44,203 nucleotides of DNA from Methylobacterium cerastii (GTDB lineage Bacteria > Pseudomonadota > Alphaproteobacteria > Rhizobiales > Beijerinckiaceae). The stretch spans positions 1 through 44,203 of the forward strand of contig NZ_BPQG01000033.1 in the NCBI RefSeq assembly GCF_022179125.1, in the 5' to 3' direction. Shown one piece after another: positions 44,130 to 44,203 of the stretch; the stretch's first letter is position 1; each line of letters begins with the position of its first letter. The notes under the pieces are model-generated. The model saw only the letters and a list, made by a program, of their open reading frames with translations, did not search any database and was not told the origin of the DNA. Position numbers and translations under genes: made by a program.

Positions 44130-44203
44130 CTTGCATCATCGAGATAGTAGAAGAGGCAAGGCTTAGCGTCGTGCCTGCTTAAAACACGAAAAAGCCGGCT
44201 CGC

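Noticed and set aside
44140-44203. Start of a new gene or terminator at the right edge
   Set aside because: The final gaaaaagccggctcgc could be half of a terminator hairpin for a leftward gene beyond the window, but the other half is missing.

Overview
This window looks like a chromosomal segment of a high-GC alphaproteobacterium of the Hyphomicrobiales (Rhizobiales), most likely Methylobacterium or Methylorubrum. The gene order (pyrG, secG, tpiA, ppiD-like, trpE, trpG, trpD, trpC, moaC, moeA; dnaK, dnaJ, pmtA) is an alphaproteobacterial backbone. The base composition is very GC-rich. A PQQ-type sugar dehydrogenase with its own cytochrome c, an OpgC-like acyltransferase and several orphan envelope genes fit that group. 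The genus is an inference from memory, not from a search. I see no rRNA, tRNA, CRISPR array, prophage or transposase.

Left part (1-12.9 kb), envelope and redox genes. After a secreted protein cut by the left edge comes a rightward set: OpgC-like membrane acyltransferase, an SGNH-fold secreted protein that seems to lack catalytic Ser and His, a Wzx-like flippase and a BioF2/CelD-type acetyltransferase. Then leftward: a small membrane protein, a sensor histidine kinase with two duplicated PAS domains, a cytochrome c and a PQQ-type aldose dehydrogenase. A UDP-galactopyranose-mutase-like flavoprotein diverges from an STT3-like GT-C membrane glycosyltransferase. This part is rich in short tandem repeats (12, 15, 17, 18 and 33 bp).

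Middle (12.9-20.1 kb), a long leftward run: secG, pyrG, DUF350 protein, YgiB-like DUF1190 protein, YgiC-like ATP-grasp ligase, holC, an S10 serine carboxypeptidase and a lipoprotein. The signal-peptide region of the carboxypeptidase contains an inverted-repeat element read in frame.

Right-middle (20.3-38 kb), the conserved backbone with insertions: an NTF2-like secreted protein between secG and tpiA; three Tad-type pseudopilin/TadG genes between tpiA and ppiD; a divergent MarR/VOC pair sharing a palindromic operator between trpE and trpG; and a VOC gene after moeA where many relatives have lexA. After a 105-bp multi-hairpin element and a DUF2093 gene comes a nucleoside salvage operon (cdd, purine nucleoside phosphorylase, deoC, deoA).

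Right end (38-44.2 kb): a His/Gly/Tyr-rich secreted peptide, pmtA-like phospholipid N-methyltransferase, dnaJ and dnaK (leftward, with a candidate RpoH-type promoter), and a rightward secreted protein of unknown function. Most compelling are the apparently dead SGNH partner of the OpgC protein, the repeat expansions inside signal-peptide codons, the MarR/VOC interruption of the trp genes, and the two structured repeat elements at 14838-14970 and 34222-34326.
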